64,000 nucleotides of DNA, from positions 930,001-994,000 of the forward strand of contig NZ_CP114779.1 in assembly GCF_027359375.1 (NCBI RefSeq), in the 5' to 3' direction. This document shows positions 51,509 to 60,988 of the stretch, piece by piece; the stretch's first letter is position 1; each line of letters starts with the position of its first letter. The DNA is from Prochlorococcus marinus str. MIT 0919 (GTDB lineage Bacteria > Cyanobacteriota > Cyanobacteriia > PCC-6307 > Cyanobiaceae). Both the position numbers and the translations under genes were made by a program. Below the pieces are notes generated by a model that saw only the letters and a list, made by a program, of their open reading frames with translations, had not been told where the DNA came from and did not search any database.

Positions 51509-51621
51509 ATATCAATGAAAGTGGGTTATAAAAAAATTCAATTGGATTGAACTTTTATGTCACCAATGGATCTATTAGATGTTCACTCTATACAGTATCT
51601 ATGGATCTATTGGCATATACG

Positions 51622-51738
51622 ATGTCTAGCGAGTTTGCTGCCACCTGGCTACCTGCAGTTTTTGTGCCTCTTATAGGCCTAGTAACACCTGCAGTATTTA
51701 TTGTCCTAATTGGTCGCTACATAACAGCAGCCGACTAA
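51622..51738 (+). CDS. psaI: Photosystem I subunit VIII (PsaI)
   Basis: Small single-helix photosystem I subunit of 38 residues from the ATG at 51622 (MSSEFAATWLPAVFVPL). The helix VFVPLIGLVTPAVFIVLIG ends in RYITAAD. It stabilises PsaL binding and trimer formation in other cyanobacteria. The frame extends 25 residues upstream, which I reject. It lies 46 bp before psaL, with which it is probably cotranscribed. Confidence 0.92.
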   Translation: MSSEFAATWLPAVFVPLIGLVTPAVFIVLIGRYITAAD

Positions 51739-51784
51739 GTCGCCTTGCTTTCCTTTTAAGTCAACCCAAGCTCTTTATTAGCCA

Positions 51785-52384
51785 ATGACTGAATTTCAAG
51801 ACCCTTTCTTAAAGTCAGGACAACCTGTCAAATTTGACAAGAAGTATGTTGACAACAGTGTTCGTCCTGGGGACATAGGTATAGCCGATCAATGGGCCGT
51901 AAAACCAGTTTCAGACCCATTTGTAGGCAACTTAGAAACTCCTGTAAACACAGGATATTTCACAAAAGCTTTTATCAACAATTTGCCTTTTTATAGGTCT
52001 GGAATTTCACCAAATTTTAGAGGCCTAGAAGTAGGTGCAGCATTTGGATATTTGCTTTACGGGCCTTTTGCAATGACAGGTCCTCTTCGCAATTCCGATT
52101 TTGCTCTAACAGCAGGTTTACTAGCAACTGTAGGTGCTGTGCATATCCTTACTGCACTATTTGTGTTGTATACAGCTCCTGGGAAGGCACCTAATGTGCA
52201 GCCAGCTGATTGCACTGTTGAGAACCCACCGACAGACCTTTTCACAAGAGCAGGTTGGGCAGACTTTACAAGTGGTTTCTGGCTTGGAGGGTGTGGAGGT
52301 GCTGTTTTTGCTTGGTTACTTTGTGGAACGCTTCACCTAGATACAATCATGCCAATAGTAAAAGGAGTTTGGGCAGCTGGCTGA
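51785..52384 (+). CDS. psaL: Photosystem I subunit XI (PsaL)
   Basis: Photosystem I subunit forming the trimer core, 199 residues, the longer form usual in marine picocyanobacteria. Recognised by [29 protein letters not shown] at the N-terminus (in parts: [17 protein letters not shown]), then [16 protein letters not shown] and three hydrophobic helices. It follows psaI and is closed by a strong terminator. Confidence 0.96.
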   Translation: MTEFQDPFLKSGQPVKFDKKYVDNSVRPGDIGIADQWAVKPVSDPFVGNLETPVNTGYFTKAFINNLPFYRSGISPNFRGLEVGAAFGYLLYGPFAMTGPLRNSDFALTAGLLATVGAVHILTALFVLYTAPGKAPNVQPADCTVENPPTDLFTRAGWADFTSGFWLGGCGGAVFAWLLCGTLHLDTIMPIVKGVWAAG

Positions 52385-52408
52385 TCGCTCAAAAACCAAT
52401 AATCATTT

Positions 52409-52446
52409 CCTGGAGTGAGTCGAAGACTTTCTCCAGGATTTTTTTT
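52409..52446 (+). terminator. Rho-independent terminator after psaL
   Basis: CCTGGAG (52409-52415) pairs with CTCCAGG (52431-52437), with an inner AGTC/GACT around a GAA loop, followed by a run of eight T residues after one A. It ends the psaI-psaL transcript, 25 bp after the psaL stop. The 217 bp from here to tRNA-Ser hold no convincing gene or RNA. Confidence 0.88.
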
Positions 52447-52663
52447 AGAGGTCTTAATCAAATATCCTGTAAAACAATACGATTATTCTCCTGGGAGCCA
52501 TAGAGAATACATTTTTTGCAGATAAATAATGCTCTAAAGGCACTGACTATATGTTACTAGTCTTATTTAATATCTTTTGAATCTATAAAATTCAACTCCT
52601 TGAATCATTGATTCCCATTGATGGAAAATCTTATTTGATTTAACTTTTTCTGCTCTGATAATA

Positions 52664-52752
52664 CGGAGAGGGAGGGATTCGAACCCTCGACAGAAGTTGC
52701 CTCCTGTAACTCCTTAGCAGGGAGCCGCTTTCAACCACTCAGCCACCTCTCC
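52664..52752 (-). tRNA. tRNA-Ser (anticodon GCU)
   Basis: An 89-nt minus-strand gene: acceptor GGAGAGG/CCTCTCC with discriminator G, anticodon loop CTGCTAA (anticodon GCT, reads AGC/AGT), a long variable arm as in class II tRNA-Ser, and T arm GAGGG/CCCTC with loop TTCGAAT. CCA is not encoded at the 3' end. Confidence 0.95.
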
Positions 52753-52818
52753 AGGTGTATGAATACCTTATCAAGGCAGGATGGGATCTTAAACTCTCAA
52801 TGCTCTTTTGTAGATTTT

Positions 52819-53964
52819 TCAGACTATTACTCTAGGCAATCTATACTTAAAACTACAGAGAATTTCCCACGGGATAGAGCCACTTAACTTACTCCAGGCA
52901 TAAGGACTCAAGGATTTTGTATTGTCCTTCCCAAGCAATGTAACTACATTCCCTACTTGAATTTCTGTGTTACCAGTAATATCTATCACTAGCTGATCCA
53001 TTGTAATAGCTCCAACCTGAGGGAAAAGTTGACCATTAATCAAAACAGATATCTTACCTGACAAAGCTCTTCCTACCCCATCTGCATAACCAATACCCAC
53101 AACTGCAAGACGACTATGATGCTTAGTCACAAAAGAATGGCCATAACTAACCCCAGTACCTGGGGGTACTTCTCTAATAAAAGTTATTTTGGCCTTAACG
53201 GCCAAAGCTGGCTCCAAAGCGCATTCATTAGGTAAATCTTCGATAGGACTATATCCATATAAAGCTATTCCAACTCTGACCATGTCATAGTGCAAGTCAA
53301 AATCCCTTAAGGTTCCTGCTGAGTTTGCCAAATGCACAATTATAGATTTCCTATGCACAGGCAAAATCTTTAAAAGCTGCTCAAATTTATCTTTCTGTTC
53401 GCAGGTAACTGTTTTCCCTTCTCCCTTAAAATCTCCATCAGCCAAAGCCAGGTGACTATAAACACCTTTGAGACATAAAAAGTCAGATTTTTCGATCCTT
53501 GTCAGCAAAGATAAGGCTTCATGTAATTCACAACCTAGTCTTGCCATTCCCGTATCGACTTTGAGATGGACTGAAAGTTTTTTATCGTTTTTCTCTGCTA
53601 ATGCCTCAGAAAGCTCTACTTCTTTAGGGCCATTAATAGTGGGCATTAATTCCCATTTAATACATGCATCAAAATCTCTTGATTCTGTCAAATTACCAAG
53701 TAAAAGTATTGGGCAAGTTATGCCTACTTTCCTTAAATCAATGCCTTCTTGCAAAGTAGCAACCCCCAAATATTTAGCACCGCCTTTTAACGCAGCTTTT
53801 GCAACTGTTTCAGCCCCATGACCATATCCATCGGCCTTAACAACAGCCATCAGCAAACAATCTTTAGGAAGACGTTTCTTAATAGTGATTGCATTGGCAA
53901 CAATCGCATCAGGCTTAATTTCAAGCCAAGCTCTCTGGCGAGGGTCAACCTTATCCAATAACAT
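52819..53964 (-). CDS. alr: Alanine racemase
   Basis: PLP enzyme making D-alanine for peptidoglycan. It has 381 residues from the ATG at 53962-53964; the frame has a TTG five codons upstream. The PLP lysine is in MAVVKADGYGHGAE near the N-terminus, and the second catalytic tyrosine appears in GVSYGHSF. The C-terminal beta-barrel domain is complete. It is divergent from the HNH endonuclease gene and lies 66 bp from tRNA-Ser. Confidence 0.96.
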   Translation of the reverse strand: MLLDKVDPRQRAWLEIKPDAIVANAITIKKRLPKDCLLMAVVKADGYGHGAETVAKAALKGGAKYLGVATLQEGIDLRKVGITCPILLLGNLTESRDFDACIKWELMPTINGPKEVELSEALAEKNDKKLSVHLKVDTGMARLGCELHEALSLLTRIEKSDFLCLKGVYSHLALADGDFKGEGKTVTCEQKDKFEQLLKILPVHRKSIIVHLANSAGTLRDFDLHYDMVRVGIALYGYSPIEDLPNECALEPALAVKAKITFIREVPPGTGVSYGHSFVTKHHSRLAVVGIGYADGVGRALSGKISVLINGQLFPQVGAITMDQLVIDITGNTEIQVGNVVTLLGKDNTKSLSPYAWSKLSGSIPWEILCSFKYRLPRVIV

Positions 53965-54035
53965 AGTTTTTGTAATCAAAAAAATGACGCATCTATGTTT
54001 ATGCCCTTAGGATGCCGTTTAATTAGGGAGCTTGC

Positions 54036-54542
54036 ATGGCTCAGGTTCTCGTTCTAAATGCATCATATGAGCCTTTAAATATCACGACATGGCGTCGTGC
54101 AACAGTATTGATGCTGAAAGGCAAAGCAGAAACCTTAGAAGAAGATTCCAGCACATTTATAAGACGTGATACAAAATTACCTACTGTTATTAGGCTGAGA
54201 TACTTCATAAAAGTTCCTTACCGAGAATTAGCTCTGACAAGAAAAAATCTCCTCCAACGTGACAACAACTGCTGCCAATACTGTGGTTACACTGGAGACA
54301 AACTGTCAATCGACCATATAATCCCTAGAAGCAGAGGGGGGGATGATAGTTGGGAAAATGTTACGACAGCATGTTTGACATGCAATGTTTCTAAAGGGAA
54401 TCGAACACCTCAAGAAGCAAAAATGCCTTTACGAAGCAAGCCTTATAAACCACTCAGCACGCTTAACTTTGAAGCTAGCAAACAAATTAATTCAGGTCGC
54501 CACAAAGAGTGGAGTAAGTATGTCATAGGCTGGGCTGCATAA
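54036..54542 (+). CDS. HNH endonuclease family protein
   Basis: Predicted nuclease of 168 residues. The HNH/McrA-type domain shows two CxxC-type zinc pairs (NCCQYCGYTG and TACLTCNVSKGNR) and the catalytic DHIIPRSRGGDDSWENV segment. The N-terminal stretch, VLNASYEPLNITTWRRATVLMLKGKAE, is typical of a widespread stand-alone cyanobacterial HNH family (in parts: VLNASYEPLNITTWRRA). Its target is unknown; no mobile-element context is present. It is convergent with prfA. Confidence 0.88.
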   Translation: MAQVLVLNASYEPLNITTWRRATVLMLKGKAETLEEDSSTFIRRDTKLPTVIRLRYFIKVPYRELALTRKNLLQRDNNCCQYCGYTGDKLSIDHIIPRSRGGDDSWENVTTACLTCNVSKGNRTPQEAKMPLRSKPYKPLSTLNFEASKQINSGRHKEWSKYVIGWAA

Positions 54543-54550
54543 GTCCAGCA

Positions 54551-55648
54551 TTATTCTTCAGATTGCTCTCCCAATTCTTGCATTTTTAAACGTTGCTCTT
54601 CTGCAATGCAAGAACCTATCAAGCCATCTAATTCCCCTTCTAAAACAGTTTCTAAAGGAAAGTTACTCCCTAATCTATGGTCTGTTGTCCGGTTGTCTTT
54701 GTAATTGTAGGTTCGTATTTTTTCACTTCTATCTCCAGTTCCTACCTGAGCAAGTCTTGCTGATCTCTCCTTCGCATTTGCTTCAGCAACTTGCATCTCT
54801 AAAAGCTTCGCTCTCAATATCTCCAAGGCTCTTTCTCTATTTTGCAATTGCGATCTTTCCTGGGTACAAAAAACTCTAATCCCAGTAGGTTTATGCAACA
54901 AATCCACAGCTGTCTCAACTTTATTAACATTCTGACCACCCGCCCCACCAGAACGAGCAGTACTAATTTCTAGATCTGTTGGATCAAGCTGAACTTCAAC
55001 AGGGTCTGCTTCTGGCATAACTGCAACTGTTGCCGTGGACGTATGGACTCTGCCTTGTGATTCTGTAGCAGGAACTCTCTGCACCCTATGTACCCCTGCT
55101 TCAAATTTAAGTTGACTAAAAACTGAATCTCCTTTGACAGAAATGATCAACTCTCTAAAGCCTCCTAAATCAGCTTCAGTTGAACTGATTGGTTTTACTG
55201 TCCACCCAACTTTTTGTCCATACCTTTCATACATTCTGGCCAAGTCACCTGCCCAAATACAAGCTTCATCCCCACCAGCACCAGCTCGAATCTCTAGCAT
55301 TACACTCCTTTCATCACGAGGGTCTTTAGGTAAAAGAGCAACCGTTAAACTATTAATTAAATCAATCTTCAAAGCTTCCAGGAGCTTGATTTCCTCTTGA
55401 GCTAAATCCTCAAGTTCTTTATCAGACTTACTTTCTTTTAAAACTTGCTTGGCTTCTGAAGATTGCTCTTCAACCATTAAAAGCTTTTCATAATCTAAAA
55501 CTAAAGGTTCTAATCTAGCTCTCTCCCTAGCAATAGTTTCAAGTCTTTTTGGATCTGAAGCAACATCTGGGTCAGCTAATTGCAGTTCAAGGTTTTGAAA
55601 ACTTGTTCTAGCTGTTTCTAGTCTTGACTTCAGGGTTGAAGTGTCCAT
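54551..55648 (-). CDS. prfA: Peptide chain release factor 1
   Basis: Class I release factor for UAA/UAG stop codons, 365 residues. The catalytic GGQ is in [16 protein letters not shown]; the codon-recognition PxT motif appears as PATESQGR, matching RF1 (PAT) rather than RF2 (SPF). Starts at an ATG. It closes the ribosomal cluster, 34 bp after rpmE. Confidence 0.97.
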   Translation of the reverse strand: MDTSTLKSRLETARTSFQNLELQLADPDVASDPKRLETIARERARLEPLVLDYEKLLMVEEQSSEAKQVLKESKSDKELEDLAQEEIKLLEALKIDLINSLTVALLPKDPRDERSVMLEIRAGAGGDEACIWAGDLARMYERYGQKVGWTVKPISSTEADLGGFRELIISVKGDSVFSQLKFEAGVHRVQRVPATESQGRVHTSTATVAVMPEADPVEVQLDPTDLEISTARSGGAGGQNVNKVETAVDLLHKPTGIRVFCTQERSQLQNRERALEILRAKLLEMQVAEANAKERSARLAQVGTGDRSEKIRTYNYKDNRTTDHRLGSNFPLETVLEGELDGLIGSCIAEEQRLKMQELGEQSEE

Positions 55649-55682
55649 TCCACATCAACTCCTTATAGGTTGAAAAAATGAA

Positions 55683-55967
55683 TTAAGATTCTTTTTCTGA
55701 GGAAGCATCTTTAGATTCTGCTTCTTTCTTGGATGATTTGGGAGAAGAATCATTATCTGGATTTGCCATACCATACTTACGCATAAAGCGATCTACTCTT
55801 CCTTCAGTGTCCAAAATCTTTTGGGTGCCAGTAAAAAATGGATGATTTCCGCTCCAAACATCAACATGTATTTCTGGTTGGGTTGAACCAGTTGTCATAA
55901 CAACTTCTCCATTGCAAATCACTTTTGCCTCTGGGTACCAAGTTGGATGGATATTTTCTTTAGGCAT
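55683..55967 (-). CDS. rpmE: 50S ribosomal protein L31
   Basis: L31 of 94 residues from the ATG at 55965-55967 (MPKENIHPTWYPEAKVIC); six upstream residues of the frame are rejected. Only one zinc-type cysteine is seen (VICNGEV), so this is probably the zinc-independent form. About 25 C-terminal residues form a Ser/Lys/Glu-rich tail beyond the usual length. It lies between rpsI and prfA. Confidence 0.94.
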   Translation of the reverse strand: MPKENIHPTWYPEAKVICNGEVVMTTGSTQPEIHVDVWSGNHPFFTGTQKILDTEGRVDRFMRKYGMANPDNDSSPKSSKKEAESKDASSEKES

Positions 55968-56023
55968 TGTAAAAACAGGAATCAAAAATAATGTTTAGAA
56001 ATTAGGTGAAAACCTCACATGTT

Positions 56024-56437
56024 CTATCGTTTAGAGAACTGAGGTGCTTTTCGAGCTTTTTTCAATCCATACTTTCTTCTCTCTTTTGCACGAGGGTCTC
56101 TACTCAAGTGACCCTCGGTTTTTAATGGCTTGCGATTATCAACTGAAAGCTCACATAAAGCCCTTGCTGCACCTTGCTTAATAGCATCAGACTGGCCAGT
56201 AAGTCCTCCTCCATAAACATTTACCAAAACATCATAAGAATCAACCAAACCTAATGTTTGGAGAGGAGCTTTAACAGCAGCCAGGTAAGAAGGATTAAAG
56301 TTCAAATAATGATCACCAGGTCTTCCATTGATTGTAATTTTTCCATTACCTGGAACCAGTCTTACTCTCGCAACAGAAGTCTTTCTACGACCTGTGCCCC
56401 AGTACACAACGGTATTTCTTTGAGAGCTAGTATTCAT
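56024..56437 (-). CDS. rpsI: 30S ribosomal protein S9
   Basis: S9, 137 residues, with [16 protein letters not shown] near the N-terminus and the C-terminal [18 protein letters not shown] tail that reaches the P site. Its ATG overlaps the rplM stop by four bases (ATGA), giving tight coupling with L13, as in most bacteria. Confidence 0.98.
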   Translation of the reverse strand: MNTSSQRNTVVYWGTGRRKTSVARVRLVPGNGKITINGRPGDHYLNFNPSYLAAVKAPLQTLGLVDSYDVLVNVYGGGLTGQSDAIKQGAARALCELSVDNRKPLKTEGHLSRDPRAKERRKYGLKKARKAPQFSKR

Positions 56438-56886
56438 TTCAATAATGAGTTGGATTTAATGGTCAAAAGTTTAGGCTGTTGAGCACTATGTGGATGGTCA
56501 GAGCCTCTATAAACTTTTAATTTCCTAAATAATTGCCTACCTAAAGCATTATGAGGAAGCATTCCTTTAATTGCTTGCTCTACAATTCTTTCTGGAATTC
56601 TTTCTTGTAAAGCAGTAAAGGTCTCGACTTTCATGCCACCAGGGCGGCCAGAGTGACGACGATAAAGCTTTTGATCAGCTTTTTTACCACTTATTTGAAT
56701 TTTCTCCGCATTTATAACGACCACAAAATCACCAGTATCCAAATGGGGTGTGAAGGTTGGCTTATTTTTACCTCTTAAAACAGAAGCGACTTCACTCGCA
56801 AGTCTGCCAAGAGTCTGATTCTCTGCATCAACCAAATACCAATGGCGATTAATCGAATCTTTCTGGGGAGTAATAGTCTTGTTCAT
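56434..56886 (-). CDS. rplM: 50S ribosomal protein L13
   Basis: L13, 150 residues. Family marks: [38 protein letters not shown] and the central [20 protein letters not shown]. It follows truA after 183 bp that contain a possible leader hairpin, and overlaps rpsI by four bases. Confidence 0.98.
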   Translation of the reverse strand: MNKTITPQKDSINRHWYLVDAENQTLGRLASEVASVLRGKNKPTFTPHLDTGDFVVVINAEKIQISGKKADQKLYRRHSGRPGGMKVETFTALQERIPERIVEQAIKGMLPHNALGRQLFRKLKVYRGSDHPHSAQQPKLLTIKSNSLLK

Positions 56887-56944
56887 CTCACAAGCATGCC
56901 AGAGTTAGCAACTAATACTGTTTTGAAAAAACAGATAAATTAAA

Positions 56945-56979
56945 GAGCTTTGCCCATCGACATTGGGGCTTTGTAGCTC
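56945..56979 (-). promoter_or_regulatory. Candidate stem-loop in the rplM leader
   Basis: GAGCT (56945-56949) pairs with AGCTC (56975-56979) and, inside it, GCCC (56952-56955) with GGGC (56966-56969). It lies about 60 bp upstream of rplM. L13 leader autoregulation is known in Firmicutes; the resemblance here is only structural. A second short hairpin CTGTTTT-GAA-AAAACAG lies nearer rplM. Confidence 0.4.
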
Positions 56980-57069
56980 AAACCATTATTTTACACTTCA
57001 GTCCTACTTAAAAAGCTATTTCCCAAAAAATACTGATAATTTTTTCATAGATGGTCAATTCAGCTGAGT

Positions 57070-57948
57070 TCAGTCAGAAGGCGGAGGAGAATCTCTTGTT
57101 GTTAAAGAAAACATAGGAAAACTATCAAAAGCAATTTTGTCAGCAAAAACTTTTTGCTTATAACCAACACGCACAAGAGAAAGGCCTTTGGCAGGGGCAG
57201 CCTCTCTCACTTCCTCTCTTAATTTCTTTTGCCACCTCCTTTCAAATTCTTCAATGCTGATTTTTTGCTCACCCACAGACACTAATTGACCAACCAATAG
57301 CCTTACCATTCCATACAAAAAGCCACTTGCCTGAATATCCAAAGAAATTAAATCTCCTTTCCTGAAAAGATTAACTTCTTGAATTGTTGTAAGGGCATTG
57401 GCTCTATTACTTCCAGCCCTTTGAAAAGCGCTAAAATCATGAAAACCTAATATTCCTTTCAAAGCTATTTCCATTAACTTCTCATTCAGGCGGAATTGAT
57501 ATTTATGCCAACTCCAAGGTTCTAAAAATAAGTTTGGCTTGCAGCCGTTATATATCGTATATCTATATCTTCTATAAATTGCTGAATAACAAGCATGCCA
57601 ATCATTAGGACAGACAACTGACTCCCGAATTCTAATTGTATTGGGCAGTCTTCCATTCAAGGCCGAAGCCCATCGACCTGCTGGAATACAACCTGAATAA
57701 TCAAAATGAGCAACTTGTCCTGAAGCATGAACTCCTGAATCAGTTCTGCCTGCTCCACAAATATTTATAGGCTGTGAATTATGTAAGGAAGATAATGCGT
57801 CTTCTAATGTTGCTTGAACAGTGTCAGCATTTTTTTGACGCTGCCAACCACAAAAGTCAGTGCCCTGATACTGAATCAATAAAGCAATTCTCTTAGGTTC
57901 ACTATCTTGATTAAATGCTTTCTCTACATTTAAATCATCAGCTTCCAT
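57070..57948 (-). CDS. truA: tRNA pseudouridine synthase A
   Basis: Makes pseudouridine at positions 38-40 of tRNA anticodon stems. It has 292 residues. The catalytic aspartate is in [19 protein letters not shown], with [16 protein letters not shown]-like N-terminus ([16 protein letters not shown]) and SFLYGMVR-type residues near the end ([12 protein letters not shown]). It sits between rplQ and rplM, a common cyanobacterial arrangement. Confidence 0.96.
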   Translation of the reverse strand: MEADDLNVEKAFNQDSEPKRIALLIQYQGTDFCGWQRQKNADTVQATLEDALSSLHNSQPINICGAGRTDSGVHASGQVAHFDYSGCIPAGRWASALNGRLPNTIRIRESVVCPNDWHACYSAIYRRYRYTIYNGCKPNLFLEPWSWHKYQFRLNEKLMEIALKGILGFHDFSAFQRAGSNRANALTTIQEVNLFRKGDLISLDIQASGFLYGMVRLLVGQLVSVGEQKISIEEFERRWQKKLREEVREAAPAKGLSLVRVGYKQKVFADKIAFDSFPMFSLTTRDSPPPSD

Positions 57949-57980
57949 TTGACTGAAGATTTGAAAAGGATATGTCTTAG

Positions 57981-58331
57981 CTAGACGAGCTCTATGATTG
58001 CCATTTCAGCGTTATCTCCTCTCCTCGGAACGGTTCTCACTATTCTTGTATATCCTCCTTCTCTGTCTCCATAACGGTCCTGAGCCTTTTCAAAAAGCGC
58101 ATGTACAAGCTTTTTATCATAGATATAACCTATAGCTCTGCGCCTAGAGTTAAGAGATCCCTCTTTTGCCAAGGTAATCATCCTCTCTGCCTCAGTTCGA
58201 AGGGCTTTAGCTCTTGCTTTCGTTGTTGTAACTCTCCCCTCTTTTATTAATTGAGTAGTTAACCCTCTTAAGATAGCCTTCCTTTGATCTGCTGGGCGAC
58301 CAAGCCTTGGAACTCGAAGTTGATGTCTCAT
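57981..58331 (-). CDS. rplQ: 50S ribosomal protein L17
   Basis: L17, 116 residues from the ATG at 58329-58331 ([17 protein letters not shown]). The frame extends 38 residues upstream into the end of rpoA, which I reject because that stretch overlaps rpoA and lacks family similarity. [21 protein letters not shown] ends the protein, as usual (in parts: [16 protein letters not shown]). It is 31 bp after rpoA. Confidence 0.97.
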   Translation of the reverse strand: MRHQLRVPRLGRPADQRKAILRGLTTQLIKEGRVTTTKARAKALRTEAERMITLAKEGSLNSRRRAIGYIYDKKLVHALFEKAQDRYGDREGGYTRIVRTVPRRGDNAEMAIIELV

Positions 58332-58362
58332 TGCTATGCAATTCCCTGAATAAAAAGCAAAT

Positions 58363-59301
58363 TTAGGCAGAAGTCCTGCTTTGAGGTATTGAAATACCAA
58401 TTCTTTCGAGGGCTTCAATAACTTCATCAGCCGACTTAGAACCAAAGTTCTTAATCTCCAATAAATCCTCGTAACTAAAGCCCATTAAATCTGATACGGA
58501 ATTAACCTGAGCTCGCTTTAAACAGTTATAAGCCCTTACGGATAAATTCAATTCTTCTAAAGGAATTTGTGCTTCTGCTGAGGGCTCAGGTTCTTGAGGA
58601 ATCTCTTCGACCATTGTGACAGTTGCCAAAGGCTGAAATAGCTCTATCAACTGGTTTGCAGCTTCAGCAAGCGCATCATCAGGTGACATAGAGCCATCTG
58701 TGACGATTTCCATTTTTAATCTTTCTCTTGTAGAGCCTCCCTCTGCAACTGCAGTTTCATCAATATTGAAATTAACTTTCTTTATTGGCATAAAGACAGC
58801 ATCAATATGAAGTAAATCAATCGCACTAGTTTCCTCGTTATGACGATCAACTGGTCGATAACCAACGCCTCTTTCAACATGTAGTTCAAGTTCTAGACTA
58901 TGTCCAGAATGCACTGTTGCAATTGGTCGTTCACCATCTACAACTTGAACTTGGGATGAAAATTGGAGGTCACGAGCCTTAACTTCGGCAGGTCCATTTA
59001 CAACCAATCTCCCAATCTCTAATTCCTGACTTCTACTATTTACTGAAAGTTGTTTGCAATTCAGCAAAATATCTAGAACATCTTCCCTAACACCTGGAAT
59101 AGTTGCGTATTCATGGTTCACGCCAGAAATGCGGACTGCGGTAACTGCGCTTCCCTCAAGTCCACCCATTAGGACTCTTCTTAGAGAGTTTCCCAAAGTT
59201 GTAGCTTGACCTCTTTCAAGAGGTCCAATAAGGAATAAACCTGTTTGAGAACGGTCATTTGCGACTTGGTGGTCGGTCCGCTCAATCTGGTATTGCAACA
59301 C
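58363..59301 (-). CDS. rpoA: RNA polymerase subunit alpha
   Basis: Alpha subunit, 312 residues, opening with GTG ([12 protein letters not shown]). The N-terminal dimerisation domain shows [17 protein letters not shown], and the C-terminal domain shows the DNA-binding [20 protein letters not shown] and [16 protein letters not shown] (helix-hairpin-helix). It lies between rpsK and rplQ in the alpha cluster. Confidence 0.98.
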   Translation of the reverse strand: MLQYQIERTDHQVANDRSQTGLFLIGPLERGQATTLGNSLRRVLMGGLEGSAVTAVRISGVNHEYATIPGVREDVLDILLNCKQLSVNSRSQELEIGRLVVNGPAEVKARDLQFSSQVQVVDGERPIATVHSGHSLELELHVERGVGYRPVDRHNEETSAIDLLHIDAVFMPIKKVNFNIDETAVAEGGSTRERLKMEIVTDGSMSPDDALAEAANQLIELFQPLATVTMVEEIPQEPEPSAEAQIPLEELNLSVRAYNCLKRAQVNSVSDLMGFSYEDLLEIKNFGSKSADEVIEALERIGISIPQSRTSA

Positions 59302-59349
59302 GGGCTAAATCAATAAAAGAAGGAAATGTTTCACGTAAGTGAAGGATGA

Positions 59350-59742
59350 TTAAACGCGCCTGCGTTTTGGTCTCCTGCAACCGTTATGAGGTAGAGGAGT
59401 TACATCTCTGATCAAAGTAATCTCAAGACCAGCTACTTGCAATGCACGTATGGCGGTTTCCCGTCCTGAGCCTGGTCCTCGAACAAGAACTTCTATCTGT
59501 CGCATGCCTTGTTCAAGAGCACGTCTCGCTGCAGCCTCAGCAGCAGTTTGAGCAGCGAAGGGTGTACCTTTTCTAGCGCCTTTAAACCCACTTGCCCCTG
59601 CTGAGGACCAAGAGATAACTTCACCATTAGTATCAGTAATTGAAACAATTGTGTTATTAAAGGTGCTTTGAATATGCACAACACCATTGGGGACGTTGCG
59701 CTTTGACTTTTTAGAACCTGTTTTCTTTACTGGTGTGGCCAT
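59350..59742 (-). CDS. rpsK: 30S ribosomal protein S11
   Basis: S11, 130 residues, with [19 protein letters not shown], the glycine-rich [15 protein letters not shown] and the C-terminal [13 protein letters not shown], all typical. It lies between rpsM and rpoA. Confidence 0.98.
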   Translation of the reverse strand: MATPVKKTGSKKSKRNVPNGVVHIQSTFNNTIVSITDTNGEVISWSSAGASGFKGARKGTPFAAQTAAEAAARRALEQGMRQIEVLVRGPGSGRETAIRALQVAGLEITLIRDVTPLPHNGCRRPKRRRV

Positions 59743-59808
59743 TAGGCTGGGCCTATAGAAATTGGGTGGAAATATAAGCCTTTAAAAGGCTATGAAAATA
59801 AGATTTAT

Positions 59809-60174
59809 TTACTTCTTCCTACCTGCGACAGTTTTACGAGAACCTCGCCTGGTTCGGGCATTGGTACGTGTACGTTGCCCTCGTACAGGGAGGCTCATTC
59901 TATGTCGACGACCACGAAGACATCCTATGTCTTGCAATCGTTTAAGAGCCATACCTTCTTGTCTTCGCAAATCACCCTCAAGAGTGAATGATTCAACAGC
60001 AGATCGAAGTTTTTGCACATCTCCATCTTCTAAATCCTTAACTCTGATGTCAGGATTTACCCCTGCTGTAGAGAGGATGGTCTTGGCACGAGTAAGGCCA
60101 ACACCATAAATGTATGTAAGTGCAACTTCAACCCGCTTTTCGCGAGGTATGTCGATGCCAGCGATCCTTGCCAC
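59809..60174 (-). CDS. rpsM: 30S ribosomal protein S13
   Basis: S13, 121 residues. [26 protein letters not shown] opens the protein (in parts: [19 protein letters not shown]), and the basic C-terminus [17 protein letters not shown] is typical. It lies between rpmJ and rpsK. Confidence 0.98.
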   Translation of the reverse strand: MARIAGIDIPREKRVEVALTYIYGVGLTRAKTILSTAGVNPDIRVKDLEDGDVQKLRSAVESFTLEGDLRRQEGMALKRLQDIGCLRGRRHRMSLPVRGQRTRTNARTRRGSRKTVAGRKK

Positions 60175-60255
60175 TTAAGTTTGAATCGAAAGGAACTTTA
60201 AAAAGAAAAGAGATAATTGAAACCAAAAATCCCTATCTAAATTGAGGCCAAAGGT

Positions 60256-60372
60256 TCAGCCTTGGCGCTGCTTGTGCTTCTGGGTAGCAGTACAGATGAC
60301 CATTACCTTGCCATGGCGACGAATCACCCGGCATTTTTCACACATTTTTTTGACTGAGGCTCTCACCTTCAT
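60256..60372 (-). CDS. rpmJ: 50S ribosomal protein L36
   Basis: A 38-residue protein starting [19 protein letters not shown] and ending in KHKQRQG. The CxxC (C11/C14), with a later cysteine and histidine (VICTATQKH), form the zinc ribbon of L36. It is too short for common gene-finding cutoffs but is unmistakable. It lies between adk and rpsM; infA, often next to rpmJ, is absent here. Confidence 0.97.
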   Translation of the reverse strand: MKVRASVKKMCEKCRVIRRHGKVMVICTATQKHKQRQG

Positions 60373-60418
60373 AGGGTGCAGCTCTCCATATTTGCAAACG
60401 TTTATTTTACTACATTGA

Positions 60419-60970
60419 TTAAATTAAAATTTTTCTTACACGAGAAGCAACATCTTCAATATCCCCTTCACCTGGAATTGTCTGAAGTATTCCAAGGTTT
60501 CCATAAAAATCTATTAAAGGGGCAGTTTTCTCGTTATAAATCTGTAATCGGTGTCTAATGACATCCTCATTATCATCATCCCTACCTCTAGCTAACAGCC
60601 TTTCTATCAAGCTCTCGTCATCTAAAACTATTAGCAAAACAGCTTCAATAGGTTGAGAAAGTTCTGATAGTAATTCCTGCAATGAATAGGCCTGTCCAAG
60701 ATTTCGGGGGAAACCATCCAAGAGCCAACCTGTATTTTGATCCTGGCTCAATCTTTTTTTTACAATCGCTAAAACAATCTCATCATTAACCAGTTCACCC
60801 CTATTCATAATTATTGAAGCTTCTTTACCAATATCTGATTGAGCGGAGACTTCGGCTCGCAACAAATCACCTGTAGATAAATGCATCAATCCATTGCCTT
60901 TGCAAAGAAGGCTGGCTTGCGTACCCTTCCCTGCTCCGGGAGGACCTAAAAAGAGTAATCTGCTTTTCAT
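60419..60970 (-). CDS. adk: Adenylate kinase
   Basis: Interconverts ATP+AMP and 2 ADP. It has 183 residues, the short form without the zinc/LID insertion. The P-loop is in [13 protein letters not shown], followed by [11 protein letters not shown] and [11 protein letters not shown]. It lies 18 bp after secY, a conserved bacterial pairing. Confidence 0.97.
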   Translation of the reverse strand: MKSRLLFLGPPGAGKGTQASLLCKGNGLMHLSTGDLLRAEVSAQSDIGKEASIIMNRGELVNDEIVLAIVKKRLSQDQNTGWLLDGFPRNLGQAYSLQELLSELSQPIEAVLLIVLDDESLIERLLARGRDDDNEDVIRHRLQIYNEKTAPLIDFYGNLGILQTIPGEGDIEDVASRVRKILI

Positions 60971-60988
60971 ATCACCAAAATAAAATAC

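Noticed and set aside
52447-52663. Possible small RNA between psaL and tRNA-Ser
   Set aside because: No strong stem-loop, promoter or known small-RNA motif was found after the terminator.
54036-54542. HNH endonuclease as evidence of a homing element
   Set aside because: It is a stand-alone gene of a family common in cyanobacteria, with no intron or intein boundaries nearby.
58332-58445. 38-residue upstream extension of rplQ
   Set aside because: It overlaps the end of rpoA, and the standard L17 start [11 protein letters not shown] follows it.
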